Counted from the first letter of the stretch, positions 7,319-16,296 are shown. The stretch: DNA of 17,125 bases from Lachnospiraceae bacterium (GCA_900769115.1 CAAGFJ010000013.1:1-17125), one strand, 5' to 3'. The notes: generated from the sequence alone by a model not told the origin. Translations and numbers: made by a program.

Positions 7319-8536
7319 TTAGAATATATTCTTTGGACTCTTCTCCATTGGACGATAGCCCTTCTCATAAAGTACCTGAATAATGCGTTCCTTATGTTCC
7401 GGACCAAATGCCTCCAATGTAATGATCAATTCTACAGCAGAATTACGGTTCAGGCTGACAAACTGATTATGCTCAAGCTTGATGATATTACCCTGCATTT
7501 CTGCAATAATAGAGCTGACATTCTTAAGTTCACCCGGCTTATCCGGTAATAATACAGATACGGTAAAGATTCTGCTTCTTGCAAACAATCCATGCTGCAC
7601 AACCGATGCTAAAGTAATGACATCCATATTACCACCGCTTAAGATGCAGACAACCTTCTTGTCTTTTACATTTAACTGCTTCACAGCGGCTGCTGTCAAT
7701 AACCCGGAATTCTCTACCAATAACTTGTGGTTCTCCATCATGTCAAGAAAAGCTACAACTAATTCACTGTCGTCCACCGTAATGATCTCGTCAATATTCT
7801 GCTGGATATATGGAAAGATCTTGCTTCCAGGTGTCTTAACGGCTGTACCGTCTGCAATTGTATCTACAGACGGAAGTGTTGTCACCTGTCCGTTTTTCAA
7901 AGATTCTTTCATACAGGCTGCTCCGGCCGGCTCCACCCCAATTACTTTAATGCTTGGATTCAGCATTTTTGCCAAGGTAGACACACCGGTTGCCAGTCCG
8001 CCACCGCCAATCGGAACCAAGATATAATCTACGGTTGGTAATTCCTTGATAATCTCCATTGCAATCGAGCCCTGCCCACATGCAACGTCCTCATCATCAA
8101 ATGGATGAATAAATGTATAGCCTTTATCCTCTGCTAGTTCTAAGGCATACTGGCAAGCTTCATCATAGACATCTCCATAGAGGATCACATCTGCACCATA
8201 GGACTTTGTACGATTGACTTTAATCAGTGGCGTGGTTGTTGGCATAACGATGGTTGCTTTGGCACCATATGCTTTGGCAGCAAATGCAACACCCTGTGCA
8301 TGATTGCCGGCAGATGCCGTGATCAAACCTTTGTTACGATCCTCTTCCGATAAGGTCGAGATCTTATAATATGCACCCCGGATCTTATAAGCACCCGTAA
8401 CCTGAAGATTCTCCGGTTTGAAATATACCTTATTACCACTTACCTCGCTGAAATAGTCACTGTAGATCAATGGGGTTGGTTTCACTACCTTTTGTACAGT
8501 ATTGTAAGCTTCCTCAAATTTCTCTAATGTTAACAT
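7319..8536 (-). CDS. ilvA: Threonine ammonia-lyase (threonine dehydratase), PLP-dependent
   Basis: A 405-residue enzyme that converts L-threonine to 2-oxobutanoate and ammonia (EC 4.3.1.19). The PLP-binding lysine is Lys51 in TGAYKIRGA. The phosphate-binding glycine loop is PIGGGGLATG (175-184). SAGNHAQG (75-82) and the SGGN motif (300-303) are typical of the fold-type II family. A single ACT domain covers about 326-395, as in the short TdcB-like/IlvA forms; biosynthetic IlvA of enterics has two C-terminal ACT-like units. The ATG at 8536 has a perfect AGGAGG 5 nt upstream, overlapping the ftsY stop, so it is coupled to ftsY translation. No ilv genes are nearby. Whether it serves isoleucine synthesis or threonine catabolism cannot be told from context, so the symbol (ilvA or tdcB) is tentative. 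Confidence 0.92.
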   Translation of the reverse strand: MLTLEKFEEAYNTVQKVVKPTPLIYSDYFSEVSGNKVYFKPENLQVTGAYKIRGAYYKISTLSEEDRNKGLITASAGNHAQGVAFAAKAYGAKATIVMPTTTPLIKVNRTKSYGADVILYGDVYDEACQYALELAEDKGYTFIHPFDDEDVACGQGSIAMEIIKELPTVDYILVPIGGGGLATGVSTLAKMLNPSIKVIGVEPAGAACMKESLKNGQVTTLPSVDTIADGTAVKTPGSKIFPYIQQNIDEIITVDDSELVVAFLDMMENHKLLVENSGLLTAAAVKQLNVKDKKVVCILSGGNMDVITLASVVQHGLFARSRIFTVSVLLPDKPGELKNVSSIIAEMQGNIIKLEHNQFVSLNRNSAVELIITLEAFGPEHKERIIQVLYEKGYRPMEKSPKNIF

Positions 8537-8548
8537 GTCATCCTCCTT

Positions 8549-9877
8549 CTATTCTTCATCCGGAACAAGAATCTCAATATCACTTCTCGTATCCATGTCA
8601 GCAAATAATGCATTGACATAGCTTTCCGGATCAAACTTCTGCAAATCATCAATCTGTTCTCCGACACCAATGTACTTCACCGGTACACTCAATTCAGACT
8701 GAATCGCAATCGCAATTCCGCCCTTTGCAGTTCCATCTAACTTTGTTAAAATGATTCCATCAATCTTAGTAACAGTACTGAACTGTCTTGCCTGCTCTAA
8801 CGCATTCTGCCCGGTAGAACCATCCAATACAATTAATGTCTCCAGATGTGCTTCACCGTATTCTTTCTCAATGATACGTTTCATCTTGGCTAACTCATCC
8901 ATCAGATTCTTCTTATTGTGAAGTCTTCCGGCAGTATCTACTAATAAGATATCGACATCTCTCGCTGCCGCCGCTTTCACTGCATCGTAAGTAACGGCTG
9001 CCGGATCAGATCCTTCCTGCTGGGAAATGATCTCAACACCTGCACGATTCGCCCATGTCTTTAGCTGATCGATTGCTGCCGCACGGAATGTATCTGCTGC
9101 ACACATCATGACACGTTTCCCACGTTTCTTATATTGTGCTGCTAATTTACCGATGGACGTTGTCTTACCAACACCGTTAACACCAATGATCAGCATAACC
9201 GTCTTCTGATCTTCAAAATCATAAGCGGAATCTTCCACTAACATCTGTTCCTTGATAATATTAATGACTAACTCCCGGCAGGCTTCTACTTCCTTGATAT
9301 GATTCTTCTTTACCATATCCTTGAGATTATCAATAATCCGTTCGGTTGTATCTAACCCAAGATCTGCCATGATCAACGTCTCTTCTAACTCATCATAGAA
9401 ATCCTCATCAATGCTGGAAAAGCCGGAAAATAACTGGTTAAAGCTCTCATTGATACTATTTCTTGTCTTGGTAAGACCTTCCTTTAATCTGGCAAAGAAT
9501 CCTTTCTCCTTCTCCACCGGAGCTTTTTCCTCTGTAGTTTCTTCTTCGAGACTTTCCTCCTCGACAGTCTCTTCTTCTGCCGATTCTTCTGTCCGATCTG
9601 TATCAACTTCATCAGAATCGAAGTGTTCTGACACCTCGGCAACCGGTACGCCAGCTTTTTCAATTTCCGTTATGCTATTTTCAGCACTGGAAACTTTTTG
9701 CATATTCTCTGCCTTACTTGGATCCGCATCACTGTTCGAATGCTCTGTACTCTCTCCTGCATTCAGAAAATTACTGACTTCCGGTTCTTCCGATGTCACC
9801 GGTTCACTTTGTAATGCCTCGTCAAGCTTCTCTTCTACATCCTCATCTTTTTTCTTTTTCTTAAAGAAATCAAACAT
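8549..9877 (-). CDS. ftsY: Signal recognition particle receptor FtsY
   Basis: A 442-residue GTPase that docks ribosome-SRP complexes at the membrane for co-translational insertion. The start MFDFFKKKKKDEDVEE gives a basic tip. Residues about 11-123 follow as a low-complexity acidic A domain with repeated Glu-Glu-Thr/Ser runs (about 100-118). The NG domain starts near 124. GTPase motifs are GVNGVGKTTS (232-241), DTFRAAAIDQ (262-271), DTAGRL (314-319) and TKLDGTAKGG (378-387). The complete C-terminus ends in an acidic tail. The ATG at 9877 has AAAGGAG 8 nt upstream. It follows smc by 66 nt in the conserved rnc-smc-ftsY order, but ffh does not follow it here. The long Glu-rich region explains the apparent Ser-rich reading frame on the opposite strand. 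Confidence 0.97.
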   Translation of the reverse strand: MFDFFKKKKKDEDVEEKLDEALQSEPVTSEEPEVSNFLNAGESTEHSNSDADPSKAENMQKVSSAENSITEIEKAGVPVAEVSEHFDSDEVDTDRTEESAEEETVEEESLEEETTEEKAPVEKEKGFFARLKEGLTKTRNSINESFNQLFSGFSSIDEDFYDELEETLIMADLGLDTTERIIDNLKDMVKKNHIKEVEACRELVINIIKEQMLVEDSAYDFEDQKTVMLIIGVNGVGKTTSIGKLAAQYKKRGKRVMMCAADTFRAAAIDQLKTWANRAGVEIISQQEGSDPAAVTYDAVKAAAARDVDILLVDTAGRLHNKKNLMDELAKMKRIIEKEYGEAHLETLIVLDGSTGQNALEQARQFSTVTKIDGIILTKLDGTAKGGIAIAIQSELSVPVKYIGVGEQIDDLQKFDPESYVNALFADMDTRSDIEILVPDEE

Positions 9878-9943
9878 TTGCTCACTCCTTTCATGTCATC
9901 CTTAATCCGGCTCACCAGTAACTGACGATCCGGTAATAACATA

Positions 9944-12900
9944 TTAATCATCTAATTCATTCTCAATCAGATTAACAGAAACTAATGTAGACACGCCTTT
10001 CTCCTGCATGGTGATACCATAGAGAACATCTGCTGCCTCCATCGTTCCTTTTCTATGGGTAATAACAATAAACTGTGTATCCTTTGTCAGCTTATTCAGA
10101 TACTTCGCATACCTTGTAACGTTAGAGTCATCCAATGCCGCCTCGATCTCGTCTAACAGACAGAATGGAGATGGTTTCAGACTCTGGATGGCAAATAACA
10201 GGGCAATCGCAGAAAGTGCTTTCTCGCCACCGGATAACTGCATCATATTCTGTAGTTTCTTTCCAGGCGGTTGTGCAATAATACGGATTCCTGCCTCTAA
10301 GATATCCTCACTGTCTACCAGTTCCAAAGTGGCTTTACCGCCACCAAACAATTCGCGGAATACCTTGTCAAACATAACCTGAATCTCCTGGAACTTCTGT
10401 TCAAACTGTGTCCGCATTGCGGTATCCAACTCTGATATGATCTGCAACAGATTCGTCTCCGCTTTCACAATGTCATCATGCTGTCCCTTCAAGAACTCAT
10501 AACGCTCTGATATGATCTTATAATCTTCAATCGCATTGACATTGACATCACCTAACGCCTTGATCTTTGACTTCACAGCCGCTACTTCCCGTCGCAAGCT
10601 GTCAAGATCATTCAGTGCTGCATCCTTCAATTCCAAGGCAGACTGATAAGTAAGTTCGTATTCTTCCCACATGTATTTGCTTAAGGAATCTGCTTTCTCG
10701 CTGATCTTCTCTACTTGTGCCGCCAGCTTAAATGCAGATTTATCTAACTTGGTAATCTCTTCATTCAACTGCTCCCGTTTGGTAAAGAACTCCTTGTGCT
10801 TGGCATTTAACTCTTCCTTATCTGCAATATCTTTGGCAAGTGCAGTTTCTAACTCCGCAATTGCCTTCTGATCGGCATCAATCAAAGACTTGAAATGATT
10901 GATCTTAGCTACCAGTTCTTCAATGGCTCTGCCCGAATTACTCATCTGGGAACGATACAGTTCTAACTCTTCCTTTAGCTTATTCTCTTCGGTACGGATT
11001 CTTCGCAGATTCTCAATCAGGAAATCATCCTGCTGCTTCATCGTATTGAACTCTAACATCAGGTCTGATACCTTCTCATTGGCATGCTTCAGTTCTTCCT
11101 TCTTAAAGCCTGCCTGTTCCTCTAACTCAGCAATCCGCTCCTCTAATGCTTTCTTCGCTTCTTCTGCCTGTTTGTGGTTATCATAGAGTTCATTCTTATT
11201 CTGATTGATCTCCTCAATCTGCGCCTCTAATTCCTTATTCTCTTTGTTCACAGAAGCAAATGCATTCGCTGTCTCGGCAAGATTCTTTGATACCTGCTCA
11301 ATATTCATCGTAACCGTGTTCTTCTGTAAATATAACTCCTGTAATTGCAGATTGGCATCTTCCTTCTGCGTCTTCAATGCCTCTCTTGTCGTACGAAGCT
11401 CTGTCTCTTCTTTGGTTGCATTGGCAATCTCATTATTCAATTCTGTAAGGGTTTTGGAAAGTTCGTCTAACTCACGCTTTCTACCTAACAGATTGGATGA
11501 ATTCTTAAACGCACCACCTGTCATTGCACCACCCGGTGTCAACAACTCACCTTCCTTGGTAACAATCCGAAGACTCTGATGGAACTTCCGGTTCACCGCA
11601 ATTGCATTATCGATTGTATCTACCACAAGGATTCGTCCCAATAAATGATTCGTTACGGCACTATACTTATCGTGCACCTTGACCAGGTCTTTGGCCAGTC
11701 CGATCACTCCCGGCTCCCGCAATGCTTCTTTGTTCGGAAAATCAGTATTTCTTCCACCAATCGTTGTGAGTGGAAGAAATGTTGCACGTCCGAAACGATT
11801 CTTCTTCAGGAATTGAATCAGCTTCTTGGCGGTATTCTCATTATCGGTAACAATATTCTGGATACTTCCGCCAAGCGCAGTCTCTACCGCAATCTCATAT
11901 TCCTTATTCACCTGAATAATGTCAGCAACAACACCGATGATTCCCGGATTGTGATCCTTCTGTTCCATCACACGCTTAATGGAATTACCGTAACCATCAT
12001 ACCGCTCCGTAATATTCCGGAGTGCTTCTAACCGCGACTTCACGCTGCTGTATTCATTATTCGCCTCAAATAAGCGTTTCTTATTCTCATTGGTTGCAAT
12101 TGTATTCGAATCTAACTGTGTATCCACTTTCTCAAGATCCGCTAATATCGTTGCAACCTTCGTCTCTATCTCAGTTAAAGAAGTGTTATGTTTGTCGTAC
12201 TCTTCCTTATCCTTCTGCTCATCCGACTTAAACTGCAGAAAACGCTGGTTCAGCTGCGTCTTACGATAACTGATGTTCTCCAACATGGCATCATACCTGC
12301 CAACCTTTGCTTTGAGATTCGCACCATCATTCAGATATTCAATAATATCACCCTTGCTCTTCTCAATCTCATCCTGCAGGTTTGCAATCTCTTCTTCAAT
12401 GCCTTCGCTGACAGCACGTGCCTCTTCCACCACGTCATCCGCACTATCCATCTTCTCGTCCAGGACAGCCTTCTTTTCCTGAAATTCATGTTTCTCTTTC
12501 TCCTGTGCTGCTAATGACTGATTGATACGATCGATCTGTTCACTCATATGCACATCCGTTGACTTGGCATTGGATATCTGCTGATTCAATACATTCACTT
12601 CACCTTCGTTACGCTCATTCTGTAACTTCAATTCGTGAATCCTGTTCTTATTCTCATCAATAGACAGATTACACTGCTCCAAGACCGTCTCAATCCGTTC
12701 ATACTCATTCTTCGTATCTTCGAATTCTTTCTTCAGACGTTCACTATCTTCATTCACAATATGTAATCGTTCTTCATTCTCTTTCAGGTCTGACTCAATC
12801 TTCTCATTCTCCAAAAGGAATGCGTTCACATCGAAGCGTTTTAATTCCCCTTTGTATAAAAGGTATTTCTTTGCAACCTCCGATTGCTTTTCCAACGGGC

Positions 12901-13507
12901 CAACCTGCTTCTCTAATTCAGATAATATATCATTGACGCGGCTTAGATTCTCCCTCTCAGCCGCCAATGACTTCTCGGTTGCTGCCTTGTTCTTCTTATA
13001 CTTCACAATACCTGCAGCTTCATCAAATAATTCCCTTCGTTCTTCCGGCTTACCGGACAAGATCCGCTCTACCTGTCCCTGACCAATGATAGAATATCCT
13101 TCTTTACCGATACCGGTATCAAAGAATAACGAATTCACATCCTTCAATCGGCTGACGGTACCATTGATCAGATATTCACTTTCACCAGAGCGATAGACAC
13201 GTCGTGCCACCGTTACTTCCTCATAATCGATTGGAAGAGAATGATCACTGTTATCTAATGTAATGGCAACATATGCAGAACCATGTGGTTTTCGTAGTTC
13301 CGTTCCGGCAAAGATAACATCCTCCATCTTTGCACCACGAAGCTGCTTTGCACTCTGTTCACCAAGTACCCATCTTACCGCATCACCAACATTACTCTTA
13401 CCGGAACCGTTCGGTCCCACAATACCGGTAATACCCTTATTAAACTCAAATACAATCCGGTTGGCAAAGGACTTGAATCCATATACCTCAATACTCTTTA
13501 AATACAT
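9944..13507 (-). CDS. smc: Chromosome segregation protein SMC
   Basis: A 1187-residue SMC ATPase, full length. The head N-terminal part opens with MYLKSIEVYGFKSFA, and the Walker A motif GPNGSGKS is at 31-38. A long coiled coil spans about 170-500. The hinge lies at about 519-662, including GIIGVVADII and the glycine-rich GGAMTGGAF. The second coiled coil spans about 665-1010. The C-terminal head has the signature LSGGEKALSA (1091-1100) and Walker B CLLDEIEAALDD. It works with ScpA and ScpB, which are not in the window, to compact and segregate the chromosome. The ATG at 13507 has GGAGAG upstream, and the gap to the rnc stop is only 12 nt. It is the largest gene here and shows no frameshift. 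Confidence 0.98.
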   Translation of the reverse strand: MYLKSIEVYGFKSFANRIVFEFNKGITGIVGPNGSGKSNVGDAVRWVLGEQSAKQLRGAKMEDVIFAGTELRKPHGSAYVAITLDNSDHSLPIDYEEVTVARRVYRSGESEYLINGTVSRLKDVNSLFFDTGIGKEGYSIIGQGQVERILSGKPEERRELFDEAAGIVKYKKNKAATEKSLAAERENLSRVNDILSELEKQVGPLEKQSEVAKKYLLYKGELKRFDVNAFLLENEKIESDLKENEERLHIVNEDSERLKKEFEDTKNEYERIETVLEQCNLSIDENKNRIHELKLQNERNEGEVNVLNQQISNAKSTDVHMSEQIDRINQSLAAQEKEKHEFQEKKAVLDEKMDSADDVVEEARAVSEGIEEEIANLQDEIEKSKGDIIEYLNDGANLKAKVGRYDAMLENISYRKTQLNQRFLQFKSDEQKDKEEYDKHNTSLTEIETKVATILADLEKVDTQLDSNTIATNENKKRLFEANNEYSSVKSRLEALRNITERYDGYGNSIKRVMEQKDHNPGIIGVVADIIQVNKEYEIAVETALGGSIQNIVTDNENTAKKLIQFLKKNRFGRATFLPLTTIGGRNTDFPNKEALREPGVIGLAKDLVKVHDKYSAVTNHLLGRILVVDTIDNAIAVNRKFHQSLRIVTKEGELLTPGGAMTGGAFKNSSNLLGRKRELDELSKTLTELNNEIANATKEETELRTTREALKTQKEDANLQLQELYLQKNTVTMNIEQVSKNLAETANAFASVNKENKELEAQIEEINQNKNELYDNHKQAEEAKKALEERIAELEEQAGFKKEELKHANEKVSDLMLEFNTMKQQDDFLIENLRRIRTEENKLKEELELYRSQMSNSGRAIEELVAKINHFKSLIDADQKAIAELETALAKDIADKEELNAKHKEFFTKREQLNEEITKLDKSAFKLAAQVEKISEKADSLSKYMWEEYELTYQSALELKDAALNDLDSLRREVAAVKSKIKALGDVNVNAIEDYKIISERYEFLKGQHDDIVKAETNLLQIISELDTAMRTQFEQKFQEIQVMFDKVFRELFGGGKATLELVDSEDILEAGIRIIAQPPGKKLQNMMQLSGGEKALSAIALLFAIQSLKPSPFCLLDEIEAALDDSNVTRYAKYLNKLTKDTQFIVITHRKGTMEAADVLYGITMQEKGVSTLVSVNLIENELDD

Positions 13508-13519
13508 CTGATCTCTCCG

Positions 13520-14212
13520 TTACTTCTGTTCTCGTAATTTCAATATTGCCTTGTATGCCGCCATCTGCTGTGCATGCTTCTTAGAGGTTCCTTCTCCTCT
13601 TGCCACAGCAATTCCATCTACCAGTACCTCCGTTACAAAGCTTTTGTTATGATCCGGTCCTTTCTCTTCTATCAGCTCGTAGGTAACAACTCCTTTGCCG
13701 TCCTTTTGTACCATCTCCTGCAACGTTGTCTTAGAATCATAGAATAATGTCTTATGCTCAATATCTGTTAAAAGGAATGTATATACGTATTTCCTAGCCG
13801 GTTCCATACCTCCATCAAGATAAATGGCTCCTAACACCGACTCAAACAGATCACACAGGATTGAACTCCGGTTCCGTCCTCCAGTCTGTTCCTCTCCTCT
13901 GGATAATAATACATAATCACCATATTGTAACATTCCTGATACAGACGACAATGTATATTCACATACAATGGATGCTCGCATCTTAGTAAGCTTTCCTTCC
14001 GGAAGATCCCTATATTCTTCAAACAGGAACTCACTCGTGATCAATTCCAGCACTGCATCTCCTAAAAATTCCAGGCGTTCATAACTTTCATATCCGGTAC
14101 GTTTCATCTCGTTAATATAGGAACTGTGAGACATAGCCTGTCGTAACAGATCCTTGTTGTGAAAGGTATACTCTATATTCTTCTCAATTGCAGCCTCATC
14201 ATAATTCAACAT
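13520..14212 (-). CDS. rnc: Ribonuclease III
   Basis: A 230-residue double-strand-specific endoribonuclease for rRNA and mRNA processing. The catalytic signature ERLEFLGDA is at 45-53, with acidic residues Glu48 and Asp52. The second pair of metal ligands, Asp121 and Glu124, is in CDLFESVLGAIYLDGG. A double-stranded RNA binding domain covers about 160-228 and ends with the typical KKHAQQMAAYKAILKL helix. The length is normal. The start lies 2 nt after the plsX stop, and its GAGG binding site is inside the plsX 3' end, so translation is coupled. In many relatives acpP separates plsX and rnc; here it does not. Confidence 0.97.
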   Translation of the reverse strand: MLNYDEAAIEKNIEYTFHNKDLLRQAMSHSSYINEMKRTGYESYERLEFLGDAVLELITSEFLFEEYRDLPEGKLTKMRASIVCEYTLSSVSGMLQYGDYVLLSRGEEQTGGRNRSSILCDLFESVLGAIYLDGGMEPARKYVYTFLLTDIEHKTLFYDSKTTLQEMVQKDGKGVVTYELIEEKGPDHNKSFVTEVLVDGIAVARGEGTSKKHAQQMAAYKAILKLREQK

Positions 14213-14214
14213 TG

Positions 14215-15234
14215 CTATGCCTCTTTCTGTGTATCCAATAACTGTTCTTTGATCTTGCTATTAATATCCTGTGAACGGAACATCTCCACCTGGAACAATG
14301 CATTCTTGACTTCCTTGTGACTCGCATTGCCATGAATCTTCACTACTAGTCCATTTAATCCAAGAAGCGGTGCCCCACCATATTCGGTCGCATCAAATAT
14401 CTTTGCGACATTCTTAAGCTGTGGCTTTACTAAAGCCGCTCCAATGGTAGATACCGGTGTTGCGGTAATAGAGTTCTTGATCAACTTAAATAATCCGGAT
14501 GCAACACCCTCTATCGTCTTAAGCATTACATTACCTGCAAATGCTTCCGTCACCACAACATCAGCCGCACCATAGATAAAATCTCTTGCCTCTACACTGC
14601 CAATGAAATTGATCCCTTTGCAATCCTTTAATAACGGGTATGCTTCTTTTACCAATGCATTCCCTTTTTCTTCCTCTGCTCCGATATTCAGGATTCCGAC
14701 AGTTGGACGTTCAATGTTCATTGCATTCTCCATATAGATGGAACCCATCTGTGCAAACTGTAACAGATTGCTTGGTTTGGCATCCACATTGGCCCCACAG
14801 TCAACTAACAAAGAAACACCCTTCAAGGTTGGAACGATCGGTGCAAGCGGTGCGCGCTCAATCCCTTTCATCTTGCCAACCAACACCTGACCACCAACTA
14901 AGACTGCACCGGAATTACCGGCCGATACAAAACCGTCTGCTTTTCCTTCTCTTACCATACGCAATCCAACTACCATAGAAGAATCCTTCTTGCCCCGGAT
15001 TGCCTGTACTGGCGCATCATGACAGGTAATCTCATCTGCCGCCTGGACTACTTCAATCTGATCCTTTGGGTATTCATATTTATCTAATTCTGCCTGAATC
15101 CGATCTGCCGGACCCACTATATATACGAATAAATTATCTTTCTCTTTGACTGCATTCACAGCGCCTAATACCATCTCCCCTGGGGAATGGTCTCCACCCA
15201 TTGCATCTAATACAACTTTGGTTCTCTCTGCCAT
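14215..15234 (-). CDS. plsX: Phosphate acyltransferase PlsX
   Basis: A 339-residue enzyme that makes acyl-phosphate from acyl-ACP, the first step of phospholipid synthesis in most Gram-positives; PlsY then uses acyl-phosphate. The family opening VVLDAMGGDHSP is at residues 7-18. Other typical stretches are the SAGNSGAVLVGG loop, LVDCGANVDAKP and TEAFAGNVMLKTIEG. I chose the ATG at 15234 (MAERTKVV) because a GGAGG stands 8 nt upstream. A longer frame starting 10 codons earlier would place that site inside the gene. It is the first gene of the leftward operon and has its own promoter about 50 nt upstream. rpmF, often the upstream neighbour, is absent. No FapR-type operator was found. Confidence 0.96.
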   Translation of the reverse strand: MAERTKVVLDAMGGDHSPGEMVLGAVNAVKEKDNLFVYIVGPADRIQAELDKYEYPKDQIEVVQAADEITCHDAPVQAIRGKKDSSMVVGLRMVREGKADGFVSAGNSGAVLVGGQVLVGKMKGIERAPLAPIVPTLKGVSLLVDCGANVDAKPSNLLQFAQMGSIYMENAMNIERPTVGILNIGAEEEKGNALVKEAYPLLKDCKGINFIGSVEARDFIYGAADVVVTEAFAGNVMLKTIEGVASGLFKLIKNSITATPVSTIGAALVKPQLKNVAKIFDATEYGGAPLLGLNGLVVKIHGNASHKEVKNALFQVEMFRSQDINSKIKEQLLDTQKEA

Positions 15235-15286
15235 CTTACGACCTCCATTCTGGTATATCTGCATTTAAGCACAATACAACTTATTT

Positions 15287-15315
15287 ACTATACCATAAAA
15301 CCGTCTGATTGACAA
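15287..15315 (-). promoter_or_regulatory. Promoter of the plsX operon
   Basis: On the minus strand TTGTCA (15310-15315) and TATAGT (15287-15292) are separated by exactly 17 nt. Transcription should start near 15280, giving a leader of about 45 nt before the plsX ATG. It is the first good promoter upstream of the plsX-rnc-smc-ftsY series and probably drives it. Confidence 0.7.
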
Positions 15316-15322
15316 ATGCCAT

Positions 15323-15340
15323 TGTATAAATATTTGTACA
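15323..15340. promoter_or_regulatory. Candidate operator dyad between the divergent plsX and FNT promoters
   Basis: TGTATAAATATTTGTACA is an 18-bp dyad with only one mismatched pair (half-sites TGTATAAAT and TGTACAAAT). It lies 7 bp upstream of the plsX -35 and 19 bp upstream of the transporter -35. This is a placement suited to a regulator acting on one or both. The central AAATATTT resembles Rex sites, but the outer bases do not match TTGT/ACAA. AT-rich dyads also arise by chance. Confidence 0.4.
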
Positions 15341-15359
15341 TAAAATGTCAGGTATCCGG

Positions 15360-15388
15360 TTGCACCACCTAAGAAAAAAGGGTATAAT
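15360..15388 (+). promoter_or_regulatory. Promoter of the formate/nitrite transporter gene
   Basis: TTGCAC (15360-15365) and a perfect TATAAT (15383-15388) are 17 nt apart. The predicted start near 15395 leaves a leader of only about 24 nt, which includes the AAAGGAG binding site at 15402-15408. Confidence 0.75.
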
Positions 15389-15417
15389 TTATGGAGTTTT
15401 GAAAGGAGAATGGACAA

Positions 15418-16245
15418 ATGAACAATCCAAAAGAAATAATTGAAGCGAATATGAACGGAGCAGTCAACAAAGCCAATCTTCCACTTGCCCGGATGATTAT
15501 ATTAGGCATGATGGCTGGTATGTTCATTGCACTTGGGGGTGCGATCAGTAATACCGCAGTACATGATATTGCAAATGTGGGACTTGCAAGAACATTAGCC
15601 GGTGTTATCTTCCCGGTTGGTCTTTTGATGATCATCTTAGTTGGTGGGGAGCTGTTTACCGGTAACTGTCTGATGGTCATGGCAGCTATGAATAAACGGA
15701 TCAAGGTATCCGGTCTGATTCGGAATCTTGTTATTGTATATTTTTCAAATCTGATCGGTTCTCTGATCATTGATGTATTGATCTTCTATTCCGGTAACTT
15801 GGATTACACCGGTGGTGCTCTCGGTGCTTATACGATCAAGGTTGCACTTGGCAAAGTGAACATTACACCAGGCAAAGCTGTCGTATCCGGAATTCTTTGT
15901 AACTTCTTAGTATGTATGGCAATCTTAATGGCCGGATCAGCAAAGGATGTAATCGGTAAGATCTTTGCCACCTGGTTTCCAATCTTTGCTTTCGTAATCG
16001 GCGGTTTTGAGCATATTGTTGCCAATATGTTCTATATTCCAACCGGAATTCTTGCTGCAACGAATCCGGATTATGTTGCAAAGGCGGAAGAATTATACGG
16101 AATCACTGCAGATCAGTTATCTGCCTTAGATCTAGGTGGTTTGCTTCATAACTTTATCCCGGTTACCATTGGTAACATTCTTGGTGGTATGATATTTATT
16201 GGATGTACATTATATTTCATCCACTATGGTTCTGAGAAAAAATAA
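15418..16245 (+). CDS. Formate/nitrite transporter (FNT) family channel
   Basis: A 275-residue inner-membrane channel of the pentameric FNT family (FocA, NirC, FdhC, HSC), with six hydrophobic segments. Family signatures are GELFTGN (77-83) and GILCNFLVCMA (158-168). The central pore histidine His199 is in GGFEHIVANMFY, with the preceding Glu198. Lys146 in ALGKVN sits where the conserved pore lysine of FocA is expected. The ATG at 15418 has AAAGGAG about 9 nt upstream, behind a strong promoter. A candidate terminator hairpin follows the TAA. Substrates in the family are formate, nitrite, hydrosulfide or other small monovalent anions. Formate export is a reasonable guess for a fermenting anaerobe, but neither pfl nor nitrite reductase is adjacent to decide it, so I give no symbol. 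Confidence 0.94.
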   Translation: MNNPKEIIEANMNGAVNKANLPLARMIILGMMAGMFIALGGAISNTAVHDIANVGLARTLAGVIFPVGLLMIILVGGELFTGNCLMVMAAMNKRIKVSGLIRNLVIVYFSNLIGSLIIDVLIFYSGNLDYTGGALGAYTIKVALGKVNITPGKAVVSGILCNFLVCMAILMAGSAKDVIGKIFATWFPIFAFVIGGFEHIVANMFYIPTGILAATNPDYVAKAEELYGITADQLSALDLGGLLHNFIPVTIGNILGGMIFIGCTLYFIHYGSEKK

Positions 16246-16260
16246 AGAAAAACAATATAT

Positions 16261-16296
16261 ATGCGTTGTACAGATTCTATATTCTGCACAACGCAT
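16261..16296 (+). terminator. Candidate terminator hairpin after the FNT gene
   Basis: ATGCGTTGTACAGA (16261-16274) and TCTGCACAACGCAT (16283-16296) form a 14-bp stem with one A-C mismatch and an 8-nt loop, 15 nt after the stop codon. The stem is preceded by an A-rich run and followed by AATTTCT, a weak U-tract. It may only partly terminate, allowing read-through into the next gene. Confidence 0.55.

Noticed and set aside
7479..8027. 182-codon open frame on the plus strand
   Set aside because: It is antisense to the threonine ammonia-lyase and reflects its codon pattern; the product is not protein-like.
9411..9905. 164-codon Ser-rich frame on the plus strand
   Set aside because: The serine runs are the complement of the Glu-rich acidic domain of FtsY, so this is a shadow.
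9878..9943. Terminator between smc and ftsY
   Set aside because: Only a short stem with wobble pairs (TTACCGG/CTGGTGA) and no T-run; read-through is more likely.
15323..15340. Rex (redox repressor) binding site
   Set aside because: The centre AAATATTT fits, but the outer bases are TGTA/TACA rather than TTGT/ACAA, so I did not name it as Rex.
15265..15417. FapR operator or riboswitch upstream of plsX
   Set aside because: No FapR-type TTAGTACC palindrome is present, and the leader of about 45 nt is too short for a known riboswitch.
15369..15770. 133-codon frame on the minus strand over the start of the transporter gene
   Set aside because: It overlaps the transporter and its promoter, has no binding site, and the opposite frame has clear FNT signatures.
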